From: JAKVCB01 sp963578605
GTDB lineage: Bacteria > Planctomycetota > Planctomycetia > Pirellulales > Lacipirellulaceae
NCBI GenBank assembly: GCA_963578605.1
Contig: CAUZEA010000019.1
Span: 1 to 64,000, forward strand
DNA length: 64,000 nt
Reading direction: 5' to 3'
Numbering within the stretch: position 1 is the stretch's first letter; each line of letters starts with the position of its first letter. Shown here piece by piece: positions 36,430-45,652 of the stretch. A program made the translations under genes and the position numbers. Under the pieces are notes generated by a model. That model made no database searches, had not been told where the DNA came from, and saw nothing but the letters and a program-made list of their open reading frames with translations.

Positions 36430-37253
36430 GCCAGCCGCTTGAACCGATTCCGACAGGTGTCTCGCCACAGCTATTGCCTGTTGTCGACATTCGGGCCGTG
36501 TTGTTTGATATTTATGGTACCCTGATCATTAGTGGGTGTGGTGATATCGGCACCAGCATCGAGGTGCAACAAGCCAGCGCTCTCGAGGCAGCGCTGGCGA
36601 GCCTGGGCATCGCGCTCCGCTGCCCGGCCGACGATGCAATTCAAACATTGCACGAAACGATCGCCAACCACCACACGCAACTTCGGGAAACTGGAATTAC
36701 CTATCCAGAAGTAAACATCATCGAGGTATGGCGCGAAACCTGCGTGAAGTTGGGTGGGTTGAAAATTGATCCAGCCCGCTTAGCTGTTGAATTCGAGGCC
36801 CGCACAAATCCAGCCTGGCCCATGCCAGGGCTTGAGCCGTGCCTGGCTGAACTGGTACGTCGAGGCCTGGTACTCGGCCTGATCAGCAATGCCCAGTTCT
36901 TTACACCAAGCCTGTTTCCGGCCTTGGTGGGAAAAACACTCGACGAGCTCGGATTTGCACCTGACCTGCGTTACTATTCCTACGAACATCGCCATGCGAA
37001 GCCCTCAGACTGGATGTATCGTCTGGCAAGCAAAAGACTGGCAAGTCGGGGCATTCGTCCGACCGAAGTTCTGTATATCGGAAACGATATGCGCAATGAC
37101 GTTTTACCGGCAACTCAGGTTGGGTTTCGCACCGCACTCTTTGCCGGCGACACCCGCAGCCTGCGACTACGCGAGAACGACCCTTCCCTTGGAAAGACTG
37201 AACCTGATGCGATCATCCTTGATTTACTGCACATCCTGGATTTGATGAAGTAG
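36399..37253 (+). CDS. HAD-superfamily hydrolase (dehalogenase-type motif I)
   Basis: This 284-residue HAD hydrolase has motif I as FDIYGTL with nucleophile Asp37. Motif II is in LGLISNAQFF, motif III Lys in HRHAKPSDWMY, and motif IV in YIGNDMRNDVLPA. Position 39 is Tyr where HAD phosphatases usually have the second, acid/base Asp (DxDGT); DxYGT is typical of L-2-haloacid dehalogenases and a few phosphatase-like relatives. It overlaps the upstream glycosyltransferase by 31 bases and precedes another, so a sugar-phosphoglycerate phosphatase role is suggested by context but weakened by the missing Asp. Confidence 0.82.
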   Translation: MAPEQIFQQLSQPLEPIPTGVSPQLLPVVDIRAVLFDIYGTLIISGCGDIGTSIEVQQASALEAALASLGIALRCPADDAIQTLHETIANHHTQLRETGITYPEVNIIEVWRETCVKLGGLKIDPARLAVEFEARTNPAWPMPGLEPCLAELVRRGLVLGLISNAQFFTPSLFPALVGKTLDELGFAPDLRYYSYEHRHAKPSDWMYRLASKRLASRGIRPTEVLYIGNDMRNDVLPATQVGFRTALFAGDTRSLRLRENDPSLGKTEPDAIILDLLHILDLMK

Positions 37254-37311
37254 CAAGAGGGTGGTACGTAACCGCAACCTCATATTCGCCCCTACCCGCC
37301 AGAAATTCACA

Positions 37312-38613
37312 ATGCTCAACGATTCACCGTCCAACGATTCACCCAAACTAGGTCACAACATCGGATTCATTGGCACACGGTTTTCGGGTACCGATGGGGT
37401 ATCACTTGAAGCCGCAAAGTGGGCACAGATCCTCTGGGACCACCGGCATGTCTCCTACTGGTATGGGGGTCAACTCGACACCGATCCGGCAATCAGTATG
37501 CTTGTACCGCATGCTCACTTTAATGATCCCGACATTCAATGGATCAACGATAAAGTACTTCGACACACGACACGAGAGCCAGAAGTCACGCGCCGAATCT
37601 TCGCCCTGGCCGACCATCTGAAGCGATCTCTGTATGATTTCACCCATCGTTTCAAGATCGAGATTCTTATCGTGCAAAATGCTATGACGATCCCAATGAA
37701 TGTCCCGTTGGGCGTGGCGCTGGCGACATTCATTGCAGAGACCGGGTTTCCCACGATTGCCCACCATCACGATTTCTACTGGGAACGGGACCGCTTTTCT
37801 GTCAATGGGATAGGGGATATCTTGCGAATGGCTTTCCCCTGCACACTTCCTTCGGTTCAACATGTTACGATCAGCTCTGCTGCGCAGCGCGCGCTCTCGC
37901 ATCGTCGTGGTTGCTCATCGGTACTTGTTCCAAACGTGCTCGATTTTGAAACCGACCCACCCCAAATCGACGACTACAATGCCGATTTTCGTGAGAGCAT
38001 TGGGCTTGAACCAGAGGATATTATTTTCCTGCAACCAACACGTGTTGTTCCGCGCAAAGGTATCGAACATTCGATTTCATTAATTGGTGCCCTTGACAAT
38101 CCACACTGCAAGTTGATCGTGTCACACGAATCGGGCGATGAAGGTAACGAGTACCTACATGTCCTGCAAGAGATGGCAGAAGACCGGGGGGTCGATTTGC
38201 GGCTCATTTCCGACCGTATCGACGAAATCCGCAGAACGGATACGGAAGGAAAAAAACTATACACGTTAGCAGACGCCTATCTCCATGCAGATTTCATCAC
38301 TTATCCCAGCCTCTACGAAGGTTTTGGCAATGCGTTGATCGAAACTTTTTATTATCGCAAGCCTGTACTGGTCAATCGTTATTCGATTTTTGTCACAGAT
38401 ATCGAACCCAAGGGGTTCCAGGTAATCACCATGAACGGGTATCTTACCAAAGAAGTCGTTCGCCAAGTTCAGCGGGTCGTAGACGACGAGGAGTTTCGAA
38501 CCCAAATGGTTGAAAAGAACTATGAACTTGGCAAACGGTTTTTCAGTTACTCGGTACTCCGCCGCTGTCTACGAGTGCTGATCACGAATGTGACCGGGAT
38601 GGATGAGTTGTAA
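37312..38613 (+). CDS. GT4-family glycosyltransferase, possible mannosylglucosylglycerate synthase
   Basis: This 433-residue GT-B glycosyltransferase opens HNIGFIGTRFSGTDGVSLE, with the GGVSLE-like loop of GT4 enzymes. The donor site is in FLQPTRVVPRKGIEHS, and the acidic motif in YPSLYEGFGNALIETFYYRK (E-x7-E). The middle has HHHDFYWERDRFS. ATG 37312 is preferred; a GTG at 37261 extends it by 17 residues. It follows the HAD gene closely and precedes the GH13_18 phosphorylase. Given GpgS downstream, a glucosylglycerate-modifying role is plausible. Sucrose-type or surface-polysaccharide synthesis are alternatives. Confidence 0.8.
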   Translation: MLNDSPSNDSPKLGHNIGFIGTRFSGTDGVSLEAAKWAQILWDHRHVSYWYGGQLDTDPAISMLVPHAHFNDPDIQWINDKVLRHTTREPEVTRRIFALADHLKRSLYDFTHRFKIEILIVQNAMTIPMNVPLGVALATFIAETGFPTIAHHHDFYWERDRFSVNGIGDILRMAFPCTLPSVQHVTISSAAQRALSHRRGCSSVLVPNVLDFETDPPQIDDYNADFRESIGLEPEDIIFLQPTRVVPRKGIEHSISLIGALDNPHCKLIVSHESGDEGNEYLHVLQEMAEDRGVDLRLISDRIDEIRRTDTEGKKLYTLADAYLHADFITYPSLYEGFGNALIETFYYRKPVLVNRYSIFVTDIEPKGFQVITMNGYLTKEVVRQVQRVVDDEEFRTQMVEKNYELGKRFFSYSVLRRCLRVLITNVTGMDEL

Positions 38614-38698
38614 ATGAGCTGTTGTGTCGGCAGAAAGCTGACAAGTTGCTGGCGCGCACCCGCAATCCACCTTTATCGCGGCAGATCACCCGACCATC

Positions 38699-40477
38699 AT
38701 GAAACACGCACCGTCGCCAACGGCAACGATTCCCGATATTGAAAACCGCCTGATCCAACTCTATGGCAATCGTGCAAAAGAAACTGCCTGCCGTATCGAG
38801 GAACTTCTTTCGCGTTATGCTCCCTCTGTTGCTCCAGACAAATTGGTTACCGGCACTGCGGCATGGAGTGAACGAGATGTCGTGCTCATCACCTATGCTG
38901 ATCAGATCAGCGGGCCTGGCGGGTCACCGTTGGCAACGCTGTATAACTGGCTGTGTGACGAACATCTCGACCAGCTAATCAACACCGTCCATCTGTTGCC
39001 GTTTTGTCCCTACTCCTCCGACGACGGCTTCGCTGTGATTGACTATCTCCAAGTCGATTCCAACACGGGTACATGGAAAGATATCTCTCGATTAGCGGGT
39101 AGCTTTTACCTGATGTTCGACCTGGTGCTTAACCATATTTCTCAAAAAAGTGCCTGGTTCCAACAATACCTTGCTGGCCAGGCGCCGTTCGATCGGTTTT
39201 TTATCGAAATTGATCCAGCAACCGACCTCTCGGCCGTAGTACGACCACGCAGTTTACCTCTGCTCACGGCCTTCGAAACGGATCGGGGCACACGACATGT
39301 GTGGACAACTTTCAGCGACGATCAAATCGATCTGAACTACGCCGAACCTGAAGTGCTTCTTGGGATGTTGGAAGTTCTCCTTGAATATGCCCGTCGCGGG
39401 GCCCGCATCGTGCGCCTCGATGCTGTCGCGTTTCTGTGGAAACAGGTTGGCACGCAATGTATCCATTTGCCCCAGACACACGAGATTGTAAAACTGATGC
39501 GCGATGTGCTGGATGTTGTCGCACCGCACGTGTTGCTGCTAACCGAGACCAATGTCCCACACCAGGAAAACGTTAGTTATTTCGGCAATGGCGACGAAGC
39601 ACACATGGTTTATCAATTCAGCTTGCCTCCGTTGCTGTTGGATGCTTTTGTCAATGCCGACGCCACCCCGCTGATCGGGTGGCTGCAGGAGCTGGAACCA
39701 CCCCAATCAGGCACCACCTATTTTAATTTCACCGCATCCCACGATGGGATTGGCGTCAGGGCTTTGGAGGGTCTGGTGGACGAGCAACGGTTCGAGCGAC
39801 TCCTGGAGCACGTGCGGCAAAAGGGCGGAAAGATTAGCACGCGCCGGCAAGCAGATGGCAGCGATCGGCCCTACGAACTTAACATTACTTATGTCGACGC
39901 GCTGGCGCCTCCAACAGCTAACCTCGAACTTCATGCCCAGCGTTTTCTGGCAACCCAGGCCATCATGCTCGCCCTGCAGGGTATTCCGGCGGTTTACTTC
40001 CAAAGTTTGATCGGGGGGCAAAACGATGACTCCGGCGTCAAGACAAGCGGCCAACCACGTCGCATCAATCGCCACAAGGTCACTCGCGATGAACTTCGTA
40101 ATGCGCTCCCAGAGGAACGTCCGACCGAAGACTCTTGTCCATCGCAAACCACGGCCCTGGGTCGACGAATTTACGCGGGCTACCGCCAATACCTGGCCTG
40201 CCGGATCCGACAGCCAGCATTCCATCCCGACGCATCGCAACGCTCGCTCAATGCCCACAACGCTTGTGTTCTGGCATTTGAACGCACTAGTCTCGATGGC
40301 GATCAACACATTCTGGTCGCGGCCAATGTCAGCAATGCCAAACAACGGATCGATCTGGCCATGGCAGGTCCCGAAAGCTCGACCTGGACACATGATCTGT
40401 TGACGAACACCCCGATTGGCGACGACCAGGGTGAATTGGAGCTTGCCCCGGCACAGGTTGTCTGGTTAACCACGTAA
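38699..40477 (+). CDS. GH13_18 sugar phosphorylase (glucosylglycerate or sucrose phosphorylase type)
   Basis: This is a 592-residue cytoplasmic member of the sucrose-phosphorylase subfamily of GH13, which cleaves an alpha-glucoside with phosphate to release glucose-1-phosphate. Region I is FDLVLNHIS, region II RLDAVAFLW with nucleophile Asp241, region III LLTETNVPH with acid/base Glu283, and region IV FTASHDGIG. LPFCPYSSDDGFAVIDY is typical of the subfamily. It lies between GT4 genes and GpgS. Because GpgS makes glucosylglycerate (as the 3-phosphate), glucosylglycerate is the likely substrate, allowing the solute to be recycled when osmotic or nutrient conditions change. Sucrose or glucosylglycerol remain possible. 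Confidence 0.85.
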   Translation: MKHAPSPTATIPDIENRLIQLYGNRAKETACRIEELLSRYAPSVAPDKLVTGTAAWSERDVVLITYADQISGPGGSPLATLYNWLCDEHLDQLINTVHLLPFCPYSSDDGFAVIDYLQVDSNTGTWKDISRLAGSFYLMFDLVLNHISQKSAWFQQYLAGQAPFDRFFIEIDPATDLSAVVRPRSLPLLTAFETDRGTRHVWTTFSDDQIDLNYAEPEVLLGMLEVLLEYARRGARIVRLDAVAFLWKQVGTQCIHLPQTHEIVKLMRDVLDVVAPHVLLLTETNVPHQENVSYFGNGDEAHMVYQFSLPPLLLDAFVNADATPLIGWLQELEPPQSGTTYFNFTASHDGIGVRALEGLVDEQRFERLLEHVRQKGGKISTRRQADGSDRPYELNITYVDALAPPTANLELHAQRFLATQAIMLALQGIPAVYFQSLIGGQNDDSGVKTSGQPRRINRHKVTRDELRNALPEERPTEDSCPSQTTALGRRIYAGYRQYLACRIRQPAFHPDASQRSLNAHNACVLAFERTSLDGDQHILVAANVSNAKQRIDLAMAGPESSTWTHDLLTNTPIGDDQGELELAPAQVVWLTT

Positions 40478-40503
40478 GCCTTGCGCAAAGCTTACACTCG
40501 ATA

Positions 40504-40533
40504 CAAGCCAACACAGCGCAAGCCAATACAGCG
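40504..40533. repeat. Tandem duplication, 15-bp unit x2
   Basis: CAAGCCAACACAGCG (40504-40518) is followed by CAAGCCAATACAGCG (40519-40533), one mismatch, 26 bases after the phosphorylase stop codon. Confidence 0.85.
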
Positions 40534-40759
40534 GCGGGGCACTCGCCTGGTCCATTCGATAGACCGCCTGGTGTGGTAGTCCGGCGATGGTTCAGAAGTG
40601 GCCCCTGGTGAGCAACTACCCCAATCGGCTATCGCTGCTGCCGGTTCGGCCCCTCCCACAAAGCTCAGCAGGCCATTCGCAAACCTCGATCCCCAGGATA
40701 TAATATTCGCTTCATGACCTCGTAACCCAGAGCCATCAGACGAGGGGAGCTGCAAACGC

Positions 40760-41980
40760 GTGCCTGATTTTTCCCAACACGGCCCGATCACAACAATACA
40801 CGATCTAGGGACCACTCAACGCGAGGACCTGAGGGCGGTGCTACGCACCGCATCCACCAAATACCGTATCGGGTTGTTACTGCCTATTACAGCAGCTGAC
40901 ATGCGGGCAGAGCCGTTTTTAAATATCGTTAAGCAACTCGTAGAAGTTGATTTTATTGACACGATTGTTGTTGTACTCAACAAGGCTGAGGCGGTTGAGG
41001 ACTACCAACAGACGGTTCGCATTCTGGCACCCCTGGGTGAGCGGGCTCAAATTCTTTGGACGGATGGCGCGCGCGGAAAATCACTGATCACCAACTTGAT
41101 CGAACAGGGATTCAACGTTTCCAAGCCAGGTAAAGGGCGAGCTGTATGGCTCGCATTTGGCTATCTGCTAGCCGACACTAAACTCAAGGCCTTCGTCCTG
41201 CACGACTGCGATATCGTAAATTATGACAACGACATGCTGGTTCGGTTATGTATGCCAATGATCCATCCGAGCCTCGACTTTGACTTCTGCAAGGCGTATT
41301 ACGCCCGTTGCACCGACCGCATGCATGGTCGTGTCGTGCGACTCTTGGTGACCCCACTTTTGAATGCCTTGATCTCCGTCTTCGGAAGCGACGAATTTCT
41401 TGTCTTCTTGAACAGTTTTCGCTACCCGCTCGCTGGTGAGTTTGCCGTTACTGCGGCGCTGGCTCGTTCCAACCGAATCCCCAACGACTGGGGGCTTGAG
41501 GTCGGCACGCTGGCCGAAGTGTTTCGGAACACCTCGCCAAAACGGGTTTGCCAAGTTGACCTCGGGCGACTTTATGAGCACAAACATCAACCGCTTTCAT
41601 TGGAAGATCCACAACGTGGGTTGATGGGGATGTGTTCAGATATCCTAAAAAACATCATCCATACACTGGCCAGCCGTGGCGTTGTGTTTTCCCCAGGGCA
41701 TTTCATCAGCCTGCGGTCTGCCTACTTGCGGATGGCCCAAGATGCAATCCGGCAATACCATGCCGACGCATTGATCAACAGTCTCACTTTCGATCGCCAC
41801 ACCGAAGAACAGTCGATCGAGGCATTTGCCCAGCAAATCACATCTGTGGGTGATGCAATCTATAAAAACCCATCTGGCGGCGAATCGATCCCAACATGGA
41901 CACGCGTCCTCACGGCACTGCCAGATTTTCCGCAACAGCTCCGGCAGATTGCCATCGATGATCGTCGAGACTACTGCTGA
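40760..41980 (+). CDS. gpgS: Glucosyl-3-phosphoglycerate synthase (GT81)
   Basis: This 406-residue GT-A glycosyltransferase of family GT81 transfers glucose from NDP-glucose to 3-phosphoglycerate, the first step of glucosylglycerate and mannosylglucosylglycerate synthesis. The metal/nucleotide DxD motif is D149-C-D151 in VLHDCDIVNYD. GRAVWLAFGYLLADTKLKA precedes it, and FLNSFRYPLAGEFAVTA and LEVGTLAEVFRN follow in family order. The start is GTG 40760, marked by GAGGGGAG about nine bases upstream. Length is typical. Mannosylglucosylglycerate is a known solute of the planctomycete Rhodopirellula baltica, which supports this assignment. Confidence 0.85.
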   Translation: MPDFSQHGPITTIHDLGTTQREDLRAVLRTASTKYRIGLLLPITAADMRAEPFLNIVKQLVEVDFIDTIVVVLNKAEAVEDYQQTVRILAPLGERAQILWTDGARGKSLITNLIEQGFNVSKPGKGRAVWLAFGYLLADTKLKAFVLHDCDIVNYDNDMLVRLCMPMIHPSLDFDFCKAYYARCTDRMHGRVVRLLVTPLLNALISVFGSDEFLVFLNSFRYPLAGEFAVTAALARSNRIPNDWGLEVGTLAEVFRNTSPKRVCQVDLGRLYEHKHQPLSLEDPQRGLMGMCSDILKNIIHTLASRGVVFSPGHFISLRSAYLRMAQDAIRQYHADALINSLTFDRHTEEQSIEAFAQQITSVGDAIYKNPSGGESIPTWTRVLTALPDFPQQLRQIAIDDRRDYC

Positions 41981-41982
41981 CC

Positions 41983-42026
41983 AGGCGAAACCTGGGCAAA
42001 ACCGGGGCGGAACCTGGGCGGAACCT
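41983..42026. repeat. Tandem repeat, 11-bp unit x4
   Basis: Units read AGGCGAAACCT, GGGCAAAACCG, GGGCGGAACCT, GGGCGGAACCT; the last two are identical. The array starts 2 bases after the gpgS stop codon. Confidence 0.88.
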
Positions 42027-42102
42027 GATGGCCCCGCGGCAACCATCAACCAGGATCACTGCGAGAGCCGCGAGATCGGTTTGCGAGATGGTGGCCGGTG
42101 GG

Positions 42103-42144
42103 TAGCGCCAACTGAGTAACGCCAACTGTGTAGCGCCAACGATT
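42103..42144. repeat. Tandem repeat, 14-bp unit x about 3
   Basis: TAGCGCCAACTGAG, TAACGCCAACTGTG and TAGCGCCAAC followed by divergence. The common core is GCCAAC with 14-base spacing. Confidence 0.85.
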
Positions 42145-42406
42145 TTCAATGCAATCGCCTGGTAGCCTGCCAGACTGATTACCCCCCGAAGCACTCGGTC
42201 ACGGGCTGTAAAGCTCTCGGTAAAGCAAGCACTATCGTAACGACCTCGCAATTTCGATTCGCACGGAAGCCGCTGATAGCAGCTTTCCCCAACGGCAAAT
42301 TGCGACCTGTCCCGTGCTGGTACGCGCCGGGCCGCTCTTGTGGCAAACAGCCAAATTCAGCTACAAACCTGCTTTCACATCAGCATCCCCGGGTGAGTCG
42401 TTGACC

Positions 42407-43060
42407 ATGCTCAAAACAGCTCTTATATCGATTGTCGGTGTTCCTGCTATCGTTGCGCTAACAACTTACCCCAGCAGAGGTCAAACCGAACCAACCGTCA
42501 TCACCCCGCTCGTTGAGTTAGTCACGCCGCAAACCACGTCAGACGGGATTAGACCCACGGGCTTCTTGGCAGGTCCACCGACCACATACCCTGCCGTGCC
42601 GACTGCGCCGGTCTCCGGTTCGATCACGGTCGACCCGATGACCTTGCGGATCCTGGAACTCCGTGACGAAATGGCGGGCACGTTTCGCTTCGAGAACCAA
42701 ACCTTTGAACTTTACGAAGATCTTGCCAGGCCCGAGCAGCAGGTAGCAGACCGCGAAATCATAGCCACGGCTCTAGCTGGACTTTCGCCCAACGCCAAAT
42801 CGAGCACAGCTGATTGGGTGACGGACAACGCGGTTCAAAGTGCCAACGTCTTCACAGCCCAGCAGGCGGCCGCGCTACGCTACGCCATCGACAGGCTCGA
42901 GCAGGTTGCGGCCACCCTGAACCGAGCAGAACTCTCTGAACAAGCAACCCAAATGCGAACACTCGCCAAATCAGTCGGCCTCAGCATGGACGATCCTAAA
43001 ACGTCTCACGCGAAGCCTTCAGGCGAAGCGTCGTTGCCAGATCGCATTCTGCTGCGTTGA
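42407..43060 (+). CDS. Secreted protein of unknown function
   Basis: This is a 217-residue protein. ATG 42407 gives a signal peptide (MLKTALISIVGVPAIVALTT, cleavage near residue 26); the frame is open 31 codons further but without a signal. After a Pro/Thr-rich stretch (LAGPPTTYPAVPTAPVSG) come alpha-helical segments (RYAIDRLEQVAATLNRAEL, EQATQMRTLAKSVGLSM). No known family was recognised. It lies between the compatible-solute cluster and the pilus genes, with gaps over 400 bases on both sides, so it is probably transcribed alone. Confidence 0.6.
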   Translation: MLKTALISIVGVPAIVALTTYPSRGQTEPTVITPLVELVTPQTTSDGIRPTGFLAGPPTTYPAVPTAPVSGSITVDPMTLRILELRDEMAGTFRFENQTFELYEDLARPEQQVADREIIATALAGLSPNAKSSTADWVTDNAVQSANVFTAQQAAALRYAIDRLEQVAATLNRAELSEQATQMRTLAKSVGLSMDDPKTSHAKPSGEASLPDRILLR

Positions 43061-43542
43061 TCTCGAGGCGACATCGCCGGGCGTACCAACCCTACATCGG
43101 GTACAAACCGCAATCACGCTCAAATCGCTATCTCTCCGAGCACGTGGGTCTCCCAACTCGCCGCTGGCAGTTTTCAGCCTGCCCCAGGCCGGAAGTAATG
43201 CCCCCATGGGTTGTTTTCACCGGGCAGTTTGAATTTCCGCCCTGAAGTCGTGGCGGCACCAGACACCCCTCAACCAACTGCCCAAGGATCGTTAAGCTTA
43301 GTTGACACCCGGCAAGACGGGCCGATACTCTAATGATAGCTTGAATTTACTGCATTTAAGTGGCCAGCTGAACCAGCGTGCGATATGGTTTTGTCGGGCT
43401 GCCGAAAGGCACTGGCGGGTCCCTAATGGCCCGGTACTGACTGGTCAACTCGAATAGTGGTGTGTCGATCTGACGAAAGTTTTATTGTCGCTGTCGGTTT
43501 CGCAAATAGGCCCACCCCACTCATAACGGAACAGATTTCGCC
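43061..43542. other. Leader region of the pilus/secretion cluster
   Basis: This 482-base gap holds a candidate promoter (43302-43329) and no recognisable gene. A 62-codon frame at 43057-43245 has no protein-like features. Confidence 0.55.
43302..43329 (+). promoter_or_regulatory. Candidate sigma70-type promoter for the pilus cluster
   Basis: TTGACA at 43302-43307 is a consensus -35. With a 16-base spacer GATACT (43324-43329) can serve as -10, or TACTCT with 18. The site lies about 210 bases upstream of the first PilB start, leaving a long leader. Confidence 0.35.
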
Positions 43543-45243
43543 ATGCCCGCAGATTTTGGAGATTACCTGGTCGAACAGAGCATCGTTGGGCCCGAACAGT
43601 TGGCCGAAGCACGTGCGCTGGCAAGTTCCAACAGCGTGAAAGTGCACGAAGCGCTCATCCAACAGGGATATGCAAGTTCTGAGCAGGTTATGCAGGCCAT
43701 GGCCGATAAGGAGGGTTACGAATTCTTCGACTTGCGCGATGTCCCGATCCCACCGCATGTGGTTGAATTGGTGCCCGAGTCGGTCTCTCGCGAAAATGTG
43801 ATCGTTCCCCTGGCTGAAGAAGAGGATGGCACGCTTAAGATCCTGGTCAGCGACCCGTTCGACTACGATACCTTTGAAAAACTCCAGTTCATTCTGAACC
43901 GCAAGATCAACATTGCCCTGGCGACTCGCGAGAGCATTCTTGAGGCAATCAACCGAAACTACGGGCAAATGGGCGATGAGAGTGCCGACTCGATGCTCCA
44001 GGAATTTACCGATACGGCTATCGACTTCACCGAAGCCGAGGAAAATCCGCAGGATGAGGATGACGTCGATGAATCGAGCGCACCGATTGTACGACTCGTT
44101 CAGCTGATGATCAACGAAGCGGTCCAGTTGCGGGCATCCGATATCCATATCGAACCCTTCGAAGACCGGGTGCGAATCCGCTATCGCATCGACGGGGTGC
44201 TTATTGAGCGGGACAGCCCACCGCGACGACTACTAGGGGCACTGATCTCGCGGATAAAAATCCTCTCAAGAATGGACATTGCCGAACGTCGTCGCTGTCA
44301 GGATGGCCGAATTAAGATCACCGCCGGCGGGAAAGAGCTCGATTTGCGTGTCAGCATGCTACCCACCAATCATGGCCAATCGTGCGTGATGCGACTGCTG
44401 GATAAAGACACCATCAAAGTTGGTGTGCAGCAATTGGGGCTTGGTGATCAGGATTTCCACCTCTTCCGCAACCTGATTCGGAGGCCTAACGGCATTGTGC
44501 TAGTGACCGGTCCGACCGGCTCGGGCAAAACCACGACCTTGTATGCGGCCATGAACGAGCTGAACCAGCCAGACCGCAAGATCATCACGGCCGAGGATCC
44601 TGTGGAGTACTACCTGCCCGGGATCAACCAAGTCGAGGTTCGGCACAATATCGGACTCGATTTTGCGGCCATTATACGTTCGATGCTGCGACAAGCACCA
44701 AACATCATTTTAGTGGGTGAAATGCGAGATTACGAGACAGCAAGCATGGGGATCCAGGCTTCACTAACTGGACATCTGGTTTTCAGTACGCTACATACGA
44801 ACGATGCGCCCGGTGCCATTACACGAATGATTGATATGGGTGTACCTGCTTACCTGGTGGCAGGGAGTGTCATCGGCATTTTGGCTCAACGTTTGGTGCG
44901 TGTGGTGTGCTCGAAATGCAAGCAGCCACACTTGCCTCCGGAGCGGGAGCTAACGGCTGCGGGAATCACGCCGGAGCAGGCGGGCTCGGCTTCGTTTATG
45001 AAAGGAACGGGCTGCAATCACTGCGGAAACAGCGGATATCGCGGCCGACTGGGAATTTTTGAGTTACTTAGGATGAGCAGTGGGGTCCGCGAACTGGCTT
45101 TTCAGGGGGCATCGACCCCCCAGATTCGAGCAGAAGCTGTAAAAGAAGGTATGACATCACTTTACGACGACGGAATACGCAAAGTGTTGTCAGGAGTTAC
45201 CACCATCGAAGAGATTTTCCGGGTGGCCCAAAAGAGCACGTAA
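43543..45243 (+). CDS. PilB/GspE-family assembly ATPase (first copy)
   Basis: This 566-residue hexameric ATPase drives polymerisation of type IV pili or a type II secretion pseudopilus at the inner membrane. The N-terminal MshEN/T2SSE_N domain (about 1-140) opens DFGDYLVEQSIVGPEQLAEA. Walker A is GPTGSGKTTT at residues 323-332; the Asp box has EDPVEYYLPGINQVEV, and Walker B is IILVGEMRD. The C-terminal zinc site is CSKC and CNHC with GYRGRLGIFELL. It is the first gene of the cluster, 409 bases before PilT. A second PilB-like gene follows PilT, so one may serve pili and the other secretion; which is which cannot be told. Confidence 0.92.
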   Translation: MPADFGDYLVEQSIVGPEQLAEARALASSNSVKVHEALIQQGYASSEQVMQAMADKEGYEFFDLRDVPIPPHVVELVPESVSRENVIVPLAEEEDGTLKILVSDPFDYDTFEKLQFILNRKINIALATRESILEAINRNYGQMGDESADSMLQEFTDTAIDFTEAEENPQDEDDVDESSAPIVRLVQLMINEAVQLRASDIHIEPFEDRVRIRYRIDGVLIERDSPPRRLLGALISRIKILSRMDIAERRRCQDGRIKITAGGKELDLRVSMLPTNHGQSCVMRLLDKDTIKVGVQQLGLGDQDFHLFRNLIRRPNGIVLVTGPTGSGKTTTLYAAMNELNQPDRKIITAEDPVEYYLPGINQVEVRHNIGLDFAAIIRSMLRQAPNIILVGEMRDYETASMGIQASLTGHLVFSTLHTNDAPGAITRMIDMGVPAYLVAGSVIGILAQRLVRVVCSKCKQPHLPPERELTAAGITPEQAGSASFMKGTGCNHCGNSGYRGRLGIFELLRMSSGVRELAFQGASTPQIRAEAVKEGMTSLYDDGIRKVLSGVTTIEEIFRVAQKST

Positions 45244-45652
45244 TTGCCGGTGACCGGTACCGGTCGGCCGTGAAAATAGCCACTTTATCGTTGGAGAAGC
45301 TCTTTTTTAGGTTGAGCACCTGGCATTGAAGGCGAATAATTCAGCAATGGGTCGTTGCACAGGAAAACCGGAACAGGGCATCTAAAGCGTTGTTTTCAAG
45401 GCCTGTTGATTGCGTTTTGCCATTTACAGGTCGTGTGACGGGTCACGTGGTCTTAGGAACTGCAGCACGTTGTCGGATGGGTTGCCTGCCACATCTCGCG
45501 TCTGGAACAACCGTTCCTGATCGTCAGATTCACCGCACGGCATGATCGGTCCACGCAAGCCAGAAGGGGCTTCCCTGGCAAAAGCAAGCCTGATCAGCAG
45601 GATAGGTTGGCCAAGTCACACGCCGTCGCCAGTTACAAGGGAAAATTAAAGG
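45244..45652. other. Intergenic region between PilB and PilT
   Basis: These 409 bases hold a 14-base perfect palindrome (GACCGGTACCGGTC, 45252-45265) 8 bases after the PilB stop, which may fold as a terminator-like structure or act as a protein site. Nothing else recognisable was found. PilT has its own ribosome site (AAGGG, then TAAAGG next to the ATG). Confidence 0.5.

Larger units (their letters stand above)
41981..42406. other. Repeat-rich gap downstream of gpgS
   Basis: This 426-base gap holds two separate short tandem repeats (41983-42026 and 42103-42144) and no recognisable gene. Open frames on the minus strand overlapping gpgS have no protein-like features. Confidence 0.6.

Noticed and set aside
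39707..40393. Minus-strand 228-codon frame inside the GH13_18 phosphorylase
   Set aside because: Opposite a well-supported gene and without any recognisable domain.
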